DNA of 64,000 nucleotides from assembly GCF_039614725.1 (NCBI RefSeq), contig NZ_CP154859.1, forward strand, positions 3,472,001-3,536,000, read 5' to 3'. The notes under the pieces are model-generated. The model did not search any database. It was not told the origin of the DNA and was given only the letters and a program-made list of their open reading frames with translations. A program made the translations under genes and the position numbers. Source of the stretch: Thauera sp. JM12B12 (GTDB lineage: Bacteria; Pseudomonadota; Gammaproteobacteria; Burkholderiales; Rhodocyclaceae). The stretch's first letter is position 1, and each line of letters opens with the position of its first letter. This document shows positions 47,124 through 58,800 of the stretch, in pieces.

Positions 47124-48275
47124 TTACCGTGAGAGCGGGCTTGCCCGCGAAGGCAGCGGCTCCGGGTCTGTCCATTCGCGGGCAAGCCCGCACCCACGGT
47201 CGGCGCCCATGCCCGGATCCGCCGGGAACGTCGGCCGGGCAGCCGGATGGGTGCGCTGCGCCGAACGACGGGACTGCGCGGCCGACGCCTGCATCTGCCG
47301 GATCAGCAACACCAGCGTGGCGAGCAGGCAGGCTGCGGTGAGGTTGTGCGCGACCGCGTTGAAGAGCGGCACCTGACCAATCACGTTGATCAGGCCGAGT
47401 GTCACCTGCAGCGCCAGCAGCACGCCGACCGCCGCCGCCAGCCGGCGCAGGCGCGCACCCGCCGCATGGCGCCAGCACAGCAGCACCAGGCTGGCGAGCA
47501 CGCCCGTGGCGACCAGGGCGCCGATGCGATGCAGCACATGGATGCTCATCCGCGCCTCGTAAGGCAGCACGCCGAACTCGTAGGTCTCGTGGCCCAGCGG
47601 CAGGCTGAAGGCGGCTCGCAGCGAGAACTGCGCGCTCCAGCCGCTCTCGCAGAAGGGCAACTGGTAGCACACCGCCGCCGCGTAGTTCGCCGACGTCCAG
47701 CCGCCGAGGGCGATCTGCGCAAGGAGCACGGCGAAGGCCAGCCAGGCCAGCGGCAGCAGGCGGGCGAGACGGGGCTCGACTGGCTCCATGGCCACGGGAG
47801 GCTCAGGCCTCAACTCGAAGCGCAGCAAGGCCAGCAGCGCAAGCAGCCCGAAGCCGCCGAACAGGTGCGCCACCACCACCACCGGCATCAGATTCATCGT
47901 CACCGTCCACATGCCGAGCGCGGCCTGGAACACCACCAGCGCCAGCAGCAGCGCAGCGAGCCCGCGCACCCCGCGCCCGCGAGGCAGGCGGCGCGAGACG
48001 ATGAAGATCGCCAGCACGCAGAGCCCGAGCAGGCCGGCGAGATAGCGGTGCACCATCTCGTTGCGCGCCTTGAAGGGGTCGACCTCGGCGTCGGGAAAGC
48101 GCGCCTGGGCCGCGGCGATGTGGGTGTCGTGCACCGGCGGCGTGAGCCGGCCGTAGCAGCCCGGCCAATCCGGACAGCCCAGCCCGGCGTCGGTGAGTCG
48201 GGTGTAGGCGCCGAGCGCGATCACCGCCAGCGCGAGCGCCAGGGTCGCGGTCACCAGCCAGCGTGCGCGCCTCAT
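47124..48275 (-). CDS. ctaA: Heme A synthase CtaA/Cox15
   Basis: A 383-residue protein from ATG 48275 (GGAGG 7 bases upstream; a GTG at 48281 is too close to it). Eight hydrophobic helices carry the heme-ligand histidines, e.g. NEMVHRYLAGLLGL and SIHVLHRIGALV. It oxidises heme O to heme A. The last ~24 residues are encoded by a REP pair (47129-47198), so the native C-terminus has been replaced or extended. Confidence 0.92.
   Translation of the reverse strand: MRRARWLVTATLALALAVIALGAYTRLTDAGLGCPDWPGCYGRLTPPVHDTHIAAAQARFPDAEVDPFKARNEMVHRYLAGLLGLCVLAIFIVSRRLPRGRGVRGLAALLLALVVFQAALGMWTVTMNLMPVVVVAHLFGGFGLLALLALLRFELRPEPPVAMEPVEPRLARLLPLAWLAFAVLLAQIALGGWTSANYAAAVCYQLPFCESGWSAQFSLRAAFSLPLGHETYEFGVLPYEARMSIHVLHRIGALVATGVLASLVLLCWRHAAGARLRRLAAAVGVLLALQVTLGLINVIGQVPLFNAVAHNLTAACLLATLVLLIRQMQASAAQSRRSAQRTHPAARPTFPADPGMGADRGCGLAREWTDPEPLPSRASPLSR
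47129..47198. repeat. REP pair at the 3' end of ctaA
   Basis: GTGAGAGCGGGCTTGCCCGCGAA and inverted TTCGCGGGCAAGCCCGCACC, 70 bases. The stop codon of ctaA lies just beyond it, so both REP arms are translated. Confidence 0.85.
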
Positions 48276-48285
48276 CGCCACCTCC

Positions 48286-48876
48286 TCATACGCCGCTGCG
48301 GTCGTAGTTCATCAGCCGCAGCAGGTCGCTGCGGATATCGCCGGCCACGCGCTGCGCCTGCTCGGCCCCCGGCTCGACCGCATAGCGCAGCAAGGCCAGG
48401 CCGCGCGGATCGACCAGCACGATGCGCCCCAGCAGCGCCGCGTCGCTGACCTGCGCGGCCTGCCATTCGACATGCGGATAGCGCGCACGCACCGCGGGAT
48501 TGTCCGCCGCCAGCACCAGCGCCTGCACCCGCGCCTGCTTGCGGCCGAGGCCCGCGTGAAGCTGCTGCAGGATCATCAGCGCCTGCTCGCAGCGCGTGGC
48601 CGGGGCCGTCGGCGCGATGCCGACGCCAGGCGGAACGAGCGCCTCGCCGCTTTCCGGGCAGGCCGCTTCGCCCCCGACCGCGGGCACATAGACCAGATGC
48701 CACTGCCCGCCGCCCTGCGCGGGTGGAGGCAGCAGGCGCAGTTCCTGCGTCAGCCACTCGCCGTGGTTGAGAGTCGGCGCGGCAGCAAACCAGCCAAAGC
48801 GCAGACTCGCCCATGCCGCTGCCAGCGGCACAAGCGCACAGAGCAGGAACAGGGTCAGGAATTTACGACTGCTCAT
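48286..48876 (-). CDS. Membrane-anchored protein of the oxidase cluster, unknown
   Basis: A 196-residue protein. One N-terminal membrane helix (FLTLFLLCALVPLAAAW) is followed by a periplasmic domain. The domain holds LRLLPPPAQGGGQWHLVYVP, two cysteines (AACPESGE and ATRCEQ) and RIVLVDPRGLALLRYAV. The layout recalls a diverged thioredoxin/Sco-like fold. It overlaps surf1 by 14 bases and precedes ctaA, so a role in oxidase assembly is likely. Exact job unknown. Confidence 0.75.
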   Translation of the reverse strand: MSSRKFLTLFLLCALVPLAAAWASLRFGWFAAAPTLNHGEWLTQELRLLPPPAQGGGQWHLVYVPAVGGEAACPESGEALVPPGVGIAPTAPATRCEQALMILQQLHAGLGRKQARVQALVLAADNPAVRARYPHVEWQAAQVSDAALLGRIVLVDPRGLALLRYAVEPGAEQAQRVAGDIRSDLLRLMNYDRSGV

Positions 48877-49741
48877 GGGCGATCTCCCCTGATTCGGCCG
48901 GCCTCCGGCGCGCGCTGGCAGCGAGCGCGACACCGATCACCGCGAGCGCGATCAGCGCCCATTGCAGCGCATAGCCGCGATGCCGCTCGGGCGGCAGCAC
49001 GACCGGCTGGTAGTGGATGTGGAAGGGTGAAGCCTGCTGCTGCTGGATCAGCCCTGGCGCCAGCGGCACCGCCAGCCAGGGCGCGAGCTGCTCCGGGTCG
49101 GGCTGCTGGATGCGCATCGGCCAACGACCGTGGTCCTCGACATTGGCGCCAAGCAGGAGGCCGGTGACGTCGGTGCGGAAGAGGCCCTGCACACGCAGCT
49201 GCGCCGGAATCGCCGGCAGCGGCAGCACGTCGCGCGCGCCCCCGGCCGGAATCCAGCCCAGATTGACGAGCGCCGCGCGCGGCGCGGCGCCGCTGCTGCC
49301 CGCTGCGCGCAGGTCGGCGATGTCTTCCACCGCGATCACCACGTCGTAGCCGGGCTGACGGTCGAGGACACGGTTGTCGACCAGCCACACCATGGGCGCA
49401 ATCCAGCGGGCCTCGAAGTCGAGCTGCACGCCGTCGACGAGCGCCCTCCGCGCTCGCACGCTGGCGGAATCGCGCGTCGCGCTGGCGCCCGCTGCACCGC
49501 GTTCACCGGAACGGCCGCCCGCGGCCGCGCGCCCATCGCCTCCGGCCAGCGCTGCCAGCCGCGCCAGGCCCACCGCGCCTTCGCGCTCCCACTGCGCGAT
49601 GCGCGCCAGCGTCGCCAGCTTGTCCTCGCCGCGCTGCCATTGCCACACCGACAGCCCCGCCGGCACCGCGGCGACCGCCAGCACCGCGAGCACCCATGGC
49701 CAGCGCAGCACCCAGCAGTGTCCGAACGCGCTAATCTTCAT
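48863..49741 (-). CDS. Cytochrome oxidase assembly protein Surf1
   Basis: A 292-residue protein from ATG 49741. Two terminal membrane helices (WVLAVLAVAAVPAGLSVWQWQRG and LQWALIALAVIGVALAAS) enclose a periplasmic domain with RWIAPMVWLVDNRVLDRQPGYDVV and ALVNLGWIPAGG, the Surf1 signatures. It helps insert heme A into subunit I. The first cytoplasm-proximal loop is longer than usual and Ala/Gly/Arg-rich (residues ~60-100). Confidence 0.9.
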   Translation of the reverse strand: MKISAFGHCWVLRWPWVLAVLAVAAVPAGLSVWQWQRGEDKLATLARIAQWEREGAVGLARLAALAGGDGRAAAGGRSGERGAAGASATRDSASVRARRALVDGVQLDFEARWIAPMVWLVDNRVLDRQPGYDVVIAVEDIADLRAAGSSGAAPRAALVNLGWIPAGGARDVLPLPAIPAQLRVQGLFRTDVTGLLLGANVEDHGRWPMRIQQPDPEQLAPWLAVPLAPGLIQQQQASPFHIHYQPVVLPPERHRGYALQWALIALAVIGVALAASARRRPAESGEIAHEQS

Positions 49742-49767
49742 CGCCACCCTGCCGCCGGAGAGCCCTC

Positions 49768-49977
49768 ATGGCCGTCAAGATCGTTTTCGTGCTGCTGCTC
49801 GCACTTGTCGTCGTCAGCCTGTTCCAGGCGCTGTTCGTGATGCTCAAGGGCGGAGACGGTACGACCCGGATGTCGAAACACCTCGGCCGCCGGCTCGCGT
49901 TCTCGGTCGCGGTGATGGCGCTGCTGCTGGTGCTGCTCGCCACCGGGGTGATCACGCCGAATCCGCGTCCATACTGA
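49768..49977 (+). CDS. Small two-helix membrane protein (DUF2909)
   Basis: A 69-residue protein of two membrane helices (IVFVLLLALVVVSLFQALFVML and AFSVAVMALLLVLLATGVI) joined by KGGDGTTRMSKHLGRR. The family is regularly found in oxidase clusters of beta- and gammaproteobacteria. It is on the strand opposite to surf1 and ctaE and is divergent from surf1, 26 bases away. Function unknown. Confidence 0.85.
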   Translation: MAVKIVFVLLLALVVVSLFQALFVMLKGGDGTTRMSKHLGRRLAFSVAVMALLLVLLATGVITPNPRPY

Positions 49978-50028
49978 GCCCGCGCGTATTGCGTGCCCGC
50001 CCGAGCGCCCGCCCGCATCGCGCCCGCC

Positions 50029-50913
50029 TCACAGCACATAGACGAAGATGAAGAGGTTGAGCCACACCACATCCACGAAGTGCCAGTACCAGGCCGCGGC
50101 CTGGAAGCCGAAGTGGTGCTCCGCGGTGAAGTGGTCCTTGATCACGATGCGCAGCAGCATGACCAGCAGGATCAGCGCGCCTATGGTCACGTGCAGGCCG
50201 TGGAAGCCGGTGAGCAGGTAGAAGGTGTTGCCGTAGACCCCGGAGTCCAGGCGCAGACCGAGGTCCTCGTAGGCGTGCATGTATTCATAGCCCTGCAGGA
50301 ACAGGAAGGTCACCCCGAGCAGCACGGTGATCGCGAGAAAGAGCTTGAGCCGCAGCCGATTGCCCTGCTCGATCGCCACGTGCGCGACCTGCAGCGTGAC
50401 TGAGGAGGCAAGCAGGATCACCGTGTTCCACAGCGGCAGGCCCGACCAGGGCATGGCTTGGGTCTCGGTACCGCCCGGAGTCTTGAGCAGCGGCCAGGCG
50501 GCCTCGAAGTCCGGCCACAGGATCTCGGCGGTCATCGCGTTGTTGCTGGCGCCGTCCAGCCATGGCACCGATACCACGCGGGCATAGAACAGGGCGCCGA
50601 AGAAGGCGAGGAAGAACATCACCTCCGAGAAGATGAACCAGCTCATGCACTGGCGGAAGGAGCGGTCGAGCTGGGCGGAGTACAAACCGCGCTGGGATTC
50701 GTCGATGACCTTGCCGAACCAGCCGAACAGCGTCACCACCAGCAGCGCGATGCCGGCGGCGAGCACCCAGGGCCCACCGCGCGCCCCGGGCTGGTCAAGC
50801 TGGCTGATCCACAGCGCCGCGCCGTAGCCGATGAGCAGCAAGGCAAGCGCGCCGACGATCGGCCAGGCGCTGTCGTGCGGGACGTAGTACTTCTGATGCG
50901 TGGTCGTCGTCAT
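50029..50913 (-). CDS. ctaE: Cytochrome c oxidase subunit III
   Basis: A 294-residue protein with seven hydrophobic helices. FSEVMFFLAFFGALFYARVV, FYLLTGFHGLHVTIG and AAWYWHFVDVVWLNLFIFVYVL are COX3 hallmarks. It is last in the ctaC-ctaD-ctaG-ctaE operon. Confidence 0.95.
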   Translation of the reverse strand: MTTTTHQKYYVPHDSAWPIVGALALLLIGYGAALWISQLDQPGARGGPWVLAAGIALLVVTLFGWFGKVIDESQRGLYSAQLDRSFRQCMSWFIFSEVMFFLAFFGALFYARVVSVPWLDGASNNAMTAEILWPDFEAAWPLLKTPGGTETQAMPWSGLPLWNTVILLASSVTLQVAHVAIEQGNRLRLKLFLAITVLLGVTFLFLQGYEYMHAYEDLGLRLDSGVYGNTFYLLTGFHGLHVTIGALILLVMLLRIVIKDHFTAEHHFGFQAAAWYWHFVDVVWLNLFIFVYVL

Positions 50914-50968
50914 GGTGCCCCTCCCTTGCTGCGGAACCCGGCGCGGCGTGCGCCGGGACCGCGTGGCT

Positions 50969-51496
50969 TCAGCGGCTCGCGGTCTGGCCGACGCTGCGAT
51001 ACAGGCGGTAGGACAGCGTCAGGTTCTTGAAGCGCGCCGGCAATTCCGGATCGACATAGAACTGAACCGGCATGGCCTTGCGTTCGCCCGGCGCCAGCGG
51101 CTGCTCCTGGAAACAGAAGCATTCGATCTTCATGAAGTGGCGGGCGGCCTCTCCGGGCGAAACGGAGGGCACGGCGGTGGTGACGATCGGCTCCCCGGTG
51201 CGGTTCTCGACCACGAAGGACACCACCTGCAGGTCACCCGGATTGAGGCGCACACGTGCGGTCTCGGGGGCGAAATCAACCGCGACGGCAGGGTCGTGGG
51301 TGGCGAGGAACTCGACCGTGACCTCACGCCCGCGATCGATCCGGTCGGGCGCGGCGGCGGCAACCTTGTCGGTCTTGCCATTGATGCCGGTGATGTCGCA
51401 GAACACGTCGTACAGCGGCACCAGCGCGAAGCCGAACGCGAACATCGCCAAGCAGGCGAGCAGCAGCTTGTTGATCAGGCTACGGTGGTCAGACAT
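50969..51496 (-). CDS. ctaG: Copper-delivery assembly protein CtaG/Cox11
   Basis: A 175-residue protein from ATG 51496. One N-terminal helix (LINKLLLACLAMFAFGFALVPLYDVFCDITG) anchors a periplasmic beta-domain with ECFCFQEQPL, the copper-binding CxCF motif. It supplies copper to CuB of subunit I. It lies between ctaD and ctaE, as is usual. Confidence 0.93.
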   Translation of the reverse strand: MSDHRSLINKLLLACLAMFAFGFALVPLYDVFCDITGINGKTDKVAAAAPDRIDRGREVTVEFLATHDPAVAVDFAPETARVRLNPGDLQVVSFVVENRTGEPIVTTAVPSVSPGEAARHFMKIECFCFQEQPLAPGERKAMPVQFYVDPELPARFKNLTLSYRLYRSVGQTASR

Positions 51497-51524
51497 CGCG
51501 CGTCCTCCGTGCGCCGCCGTGCAA

Positions 51525-53123
<1,599 letters not shown>

Positions 53124-53126
53124 CGC

Positions 53127-54293
53127 TCATTCCCCCTTCTCGATCGCGGCCGCGACGTCGGCCGGCTGCACCATGTCGCCCTTGGCGTTGCCCCAGGCGT
53201 TGCGCTCGTAGGTGATGACGGCGGCGAGTTCCTTCGCGCTCAGCTGCTTGCCGAAAGCCTGCATCGCGGTGCCTTCCTTGCCGAAGAGCACGATGTGGAT
53301 GTGCGCGGCCGGCTCGCCCATCGCGATCGCGCTACCCTTCAGGCCGGGGAACACGCCCGCCAGGCCCTCGCCATTGGGCTGGTGGCAGGCCACGCAGGCG
53401 CGGTCGTAGACCTCCTGGCCAAGTGCCATCAGCTCGTCCATGCTCATCGGGCCGGCGGTCGCCGCCTCGGCCCTCGCCTGCTCGGCAAGCGCCACCTGCT
53501 GGGCCGCCCAGGCCTCGAAGTCCTCGGGCGTCTTCACCTCCACCGCAACCGGCATGAAGCCGTGGTCGCGCCCGCACAGCTCGGCGCACTTGCCGTAGTA
53601 CAGGCCGGGCTTGTCGACGCGCGTCCAGGTCTCGTTGATGAAGCCGGGCACGGCGTCCTTCTTGATCGCGAAGTCGGGCACCCACCACGAGTGGATGACG
53701 TCGTCGGCGGTGAGCAGGAAGCGCACCTTCTTGCCCGTTGGCAGAACCAGCGGCTTGTCCACCGCCATCAGGTAGTCGGGGGATTTCTCCGCCTCGTTGG
53801 CGATCTGCGCGCGCGGGGTGGCAAGCACCGAATAGAACTCGATCGGGTAGTCGAGGTACTTGTAGTGCCACTTCCACTGCGAGCCGGTGACGAGCACGGT
53901 GAGCTCGGAGGCGGAGACGTCCTCCATCGCGATCAGCGTGCGTGTAGCCGGCACGGCCATCGCGATCAGGATCAGCACCGGGATCGCGGTCCACAGGATC
54001 TCGATCTTCATGCTGCCGTGGAACTGCGCCGGCACCACGCCCTTGGCCTTGCGGTGGTGGATGATCGACCAGAACATCAGGCTGAACACGACCAGCGCGA
54101 TCGCGACGCAGATGTAGAAGATCGTCATGTGCAGGTCGAAGACCTGCTGGCTGATCTCGGTGGCGCCGCGCGTCATGTTGAAGCGGGGTTCCTGCGCGCC
54201 CGCCGGAATACCGGTCGCGAGCAGCGTGGCTGCGACCGTGGGGTGGTTCAGATACGTCCTCGCCTGCCACAACCCGGATGAACGGTGTCTCAC
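53127..54293 (-). CDS. ctaC: Cytochrome c oxidase subunit II fused to cytochrome c
   Basis: A 388-residue protein. After a signal-like N-terminus (cleavage expected near AGAQEP), two helices precede the cupredoxin domain. CAELCGRDHGFM forms the CuA site. The C-terminal ~90 residues are a cytochrome c domain with CVACHQ and a distal Met, so this is a caa3-type oxidase. It is first in the operon; a promoter is seen about 165 bases upstream. Confidence 0.95.
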   Translation of the reverse strand: MRHRSSGLWQARTYLNHPTVAATLLATGIPAGAQEPRFNMTRGATEISQQVFDLHMTIFYICVAIALVVFSLMFWSIIHHRKAKGVVPAQFHGSMKIEILWTAIPVLILIAMAVPATRTLIAMEDVSASELTVLVTGSQWKWHYKYLDYPIEFYSVLATPRAQIANEAEKSPDYLMAVDKPLVLPTGKKVRFLLTADDVIHSWWVPDFAIKKDAVPGFINETWTRVDKPGLYYGKCAELCGRDHGFMPVAVEVKTPEDFEAWAAQQVALAEQARAEAATAGPMSMDELMALGQEVYDRACVACHQPNGEGLAGVFPGLKGSAIAMGEPAAHIHIVLFGKEGTAMQAFGKQLSAKELAAVITYERNAWGNAKGDMVQPADVAAAIEKGE

Positions 54294-54456
54294 TGCCGAC
54301 CCCCTCTTATCGTTATGGGTGTGATGCCGCTACAACAGCGCAACTGAAGTCCTGACTGCTCCCTGTGCCTTTCGCCGAGCCCGCGAGCGCGGCATGCCGT
54401 TTCCCCCTCTCCCCTCGACCCTCGTCAGCGCCAACGGAATGGCCACGACGACCCGG

Positions 54457-54484
54457 AGTTTAGATTCAATATAAACCTCAACAA
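54457..54484 (-). promoter_or_regulatory. Probable ctaC promoter
   Basis: The minus strand reads TTGTTG (54479-54484), 16 bases, TAAACT (54457-54462), in the only AT-rich stretch before ctaC. Confidence 0.45.
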
Positions 54485-54636
54485 GGGAAAGGCAAGGCAC
54501 GACAAGAACGCGCGCGAGATCGATTCCAATTCGCCCTATTGACCCCTCAAAGCGTGGTCCGGATCAATCGGGGAATACCTGCACCTCGCGCGGAGGGATC
54601 GTCGCCAGCGCGCGCCCGGCCCCATGCCGGACGAAA

Positions 54637-54660
54637 AACGGCGACCCGCAGGCCGCCGTT
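54637..54660 (-). terminator. Hairpin after the amino-acid dehydrogenase gene
   Basis: AACGGCG and CGCCGTT pair around a 10-base loop, with an A-run at 54634-54638 that reads as T on the minus strand. It lies 24 bases after the stop of the dehydrogenase gene. Confidence 0.6.
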
Positions 54661-54683
54661 CTTCGTATCATCGCGCGCCGGGC

Positions 54684-55733
<1,050 letters not shown>

Positions 55734-55835
55734 GCTGTGTCTCCTTCCTTATGGGAACGTGGGTGTGAGCCGTCCCGCCCGACGCTGCTCGTGGCAGGCC
55801 GGTGCAGGTTGGCAGGGTGTGGAACCCTTGCTTCG

Positions 55836-55862
55836 GATCAATGGGGTCTGACCCCATTGATC
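55836..55862. terminator. 27-base perfect hairpin between two minus-strand genes
   Basis: GATCAATGGGGTC-T-GACCCCATTGATC is a perfect 13-base stem with a one-base centre, two bases after the oxidoreductase stop. There is no T-run. The GGGGTC/GACCCC core resembles hairpins found beside RAYT-type elements in many proteobacteria. It may be an attenuator between the genes or a lone REP-like copy. Confidence 0.45.
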
Positions 55863-55863
55863 T

Positions 55864-58800
55864 TCAGCCGGGGATGATGGCGATGGTCTTGCGCACCTTG
55901 GTCGCGAGCGGGGCGCTGACCGGGCGGCGGTGGCGGAAGTCCTCGAGCAGGGCGGCCTGGCGCTTGCGGGCGCTGGCGAGGTAGCGCTCGCGAACGTGAC
56001 CATAGCCGCGGATCTGGTCGGGGATGGCGGCGAGTTCGATCGCCGCCTCGTGGTTGCTGCGGTCGAGGTTGAGGAGGATCTCCTCGACCACGCGCTCGTA
56101 TTCGGCGATCAGCTCGCGGTCGAGTTTGCGGTCGTGGCTGCGGGCGAAGGGGTCGAGCATCGAGCCGCGCAGGTGGCGGAACTTCGCCAGCGTGCGCATC
56201 GCCTTGAGCATCCACGGGCCGTAGGCCTTCTTCTGCAGCGCGCCGGTCTGCGGGTCCTTGTCGGCCAGGGTGGGCGGGGCAAGGTGGAACACCAGCTTGT
56301 AGTCGCCCTCGAACTGCTCCTCGACGCGCTTGAGGAAGTCCGTCGCGGTGTACAGGCGGGCGACCTCGTACTCGTCCTTGTAGGCGAGCAGCTTGTGGTA
56401 GCCGCGCGCCACCGCCTCGGTGAGCAGGGTGATGCCCGGGGCGAGCTTCGTCTCCGCGGCGCGCACGCGCTCGACCAGCCTGGCGTAGCGCTCGGCGTAG
56501 GCGGCGTTCTGGTACTCGGTCAGCTGGGCCTTGCGGCGGGCGATCAGCTCATCGACGCTGGTCGAGAGCTTGTGATGCTCGGGCGTGCCGAACTGCGGCT
56601 TGGCGGCCTCGTTCACCGCCTTCAGGTCGACCGCGGCGCGCCGGCCCCACAGGAAGGCGGCCTTGTTGGCCTCGACCGCGGCGCCGTTGATCTCGATCGC
56701 ACGCTCGATCGCCTGCCGCGACAGCGGCACCAGGCCGCGTTGCCAGGCGTAACCGAGCATGAACAGGTTGGTGGCGATCGAGTCGCCCAGCAGGTCGGTG
56801 GCGATGCGGGTGGCATCGAGGAACTCGGCCTTGTCCGCGCCGACCGCATCGACGATCTGCGCCTCCATCGAGGCCGCCGGGAACTGCGGATCGGGGTTGG
56901 CGCCGACGTTGCCGCTGCGCGCCTGGGCGGCGAAGCCGCGCACGAACTCGCTGGTGTTGGTCTGGTCGCGGTTAATGACGACGCGGGTGAGCCCGTTCTG
57001 CATCTTGGCGAGCGACTCGTCGCTGGCCGCCACCACCAGGTCGCAGCCGATCACCGCATTGGCCTCGCCGGCGGCGACGCGGGCGGCGTGCAGCTGCGCC
57101 TGGCGGTCGGCGATGCGCACATGCGACCACACCGCGCCGCCCTTCTGCGCCAGGCCGGCCATGTCGAGCACCGAGATGCCCTTGCCTTCCAGATGCGCGG
57201 CCATGCCGAGCAGCGCGCCGATGGTCACCACCCCGGTGCCGCCGACGCCGGTGATCAGGATGCCCCAGGGCGTGGCGGTGGAGGGTAGCTGCGGCTCGGG
57301 CAGCTCGGCAAAGGCGGCCTTGCCCGCGGCCTTGCCCTTCCTCAGCTTGCCGCCCTCGATGGTGACGAAGCTCGGGCAGAAGCCCTTCACGCAGGAGTAG
57401 TCCTTGTTGCACGAGGACTGGTCGATGAAGCGCTTGCGCCCGAACTCGGTCTCCACCGCGCCCACCGACATGCAGTTCGACTTGTCGCTGCAGTCGCCGC
57501 AGCCTTCGCACACGTGATCGTTGATCACCACGCGCTTGGCGGGGTCGGGGAACTTGCCGCGCTTGCGCCGGCGGCGCTTCTCGGCGGCGCAGGTCTGGTC
57601 GTAGATGATCGCGGTGACCGCCGGCACGGTGCGCAGCTCGCGCTGCACGGCGTCCATCTCGTCGCGGTGGCGGATGGCGATGCCATGCGGCAGGTCGGCC
57701 GGACCGTAGGCACGCGACGTGCCGTCATTGACCACCACCACCGTGCCCACGCCCTCGGCGAGCAGCTGGCGGGCGATGATCGGCACCGACAGGGTGCCGT
57801 CGTGCGGCTGGCCGCCGGTCATCGCCACCGCGTCGTTGTAGAGGATCTTGTAGGTGATGTTGACCTTCGCCGCCACCGCCGCGCGGATGGCGAGGATGCC
57901 CGAGTGCATGTAGGTGCCGTCGCCGAGGTTGGCGAAAACGTGGGGGGTGTCGGTGAAGGGCGCCTGGCCGATCCAGGGCACGCCCTCGCCGCCCATCTGG
58001 CAGAAGGTCTGGGTGTGCTCGGGCGACAGCCAGGTCGCCATGTAGTGGCAGCCGATGCCGGCGATGGCGCGCGAGCCCTCCGGCACCTTGGTCGAGGTGT
58101 TGTGCGGACAGCCCGAGCAGTAGTGCGGCACGCGCTGGATGGACAGCCGCGGCTTGGCGAGCGCGGCCTCCTTGGCCTCGATGAAGGCGAGCCGCGCCTT
58201 GATGCGGTCGGAGGTGTGGAAGCGCGCGATGCGGCCGGCGATCGCGCGGGCGATCATCGCCGGCGTCAGCTCGCCGGCGGCGGGCAGCAGCCAGTCGGCG
58301 TGCGGCAGGGCCCACTCGCCCTTCTCGTCGAACTTGCCGATCACGCGCGGGCGGACTTCGTCCTTCCAGTTGTAGAGCCCTTCCTTCAGCTGGTACTCGA
58401 GGAACTGGCGCTTCTCCTCGATCACCAGGATCTCGTCCAGGCCTTCGGCGAACTTGCGCACGCCCTCGGCCTCGAGCGGCCACACCATGCCGACCTTGTA
58501 CAGGCGCAGGCCGATGGCCGACGCGGTGGCCTCGTCGATGCCGAGGTCGTCGAGCGCCTGGCGCACGTCGAGATAGCTCTTGCCGCTGGTGATGATGCCC
58601 AGCTTGGCGTTCGGGCTGTCGATGACGGTGCGGTTCAGGTTGTTGAGCCGGCAGTAGGCGAGCGCGGCATAGAGCTTGTGGTGCAGCAGGCGCTTCTCCT
58701 GCACCAGCGGCGGATCGGGCCAGCGCAGGTTCAAGCCATCCTCGGGGAGCGGAAAATCCGCCGCCGTCGGGATCCGTGTCTGCACCTTGAAGGGATCGAC

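Larger units (their letters stand above)
54294..54683. other. Intergenic region with ctaC promoter and amino-acid dehydrogenase terminator
   Basis: This 390-base gap holds no gene. It contains the ctaC promoter (54457-54484) and, near its far end, the hairpin 54637-54660 behind the dehydrogenase-side transcription unit. A GC-rich leader of about 160 bases precedes ctaC. Confidence 0.6.
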
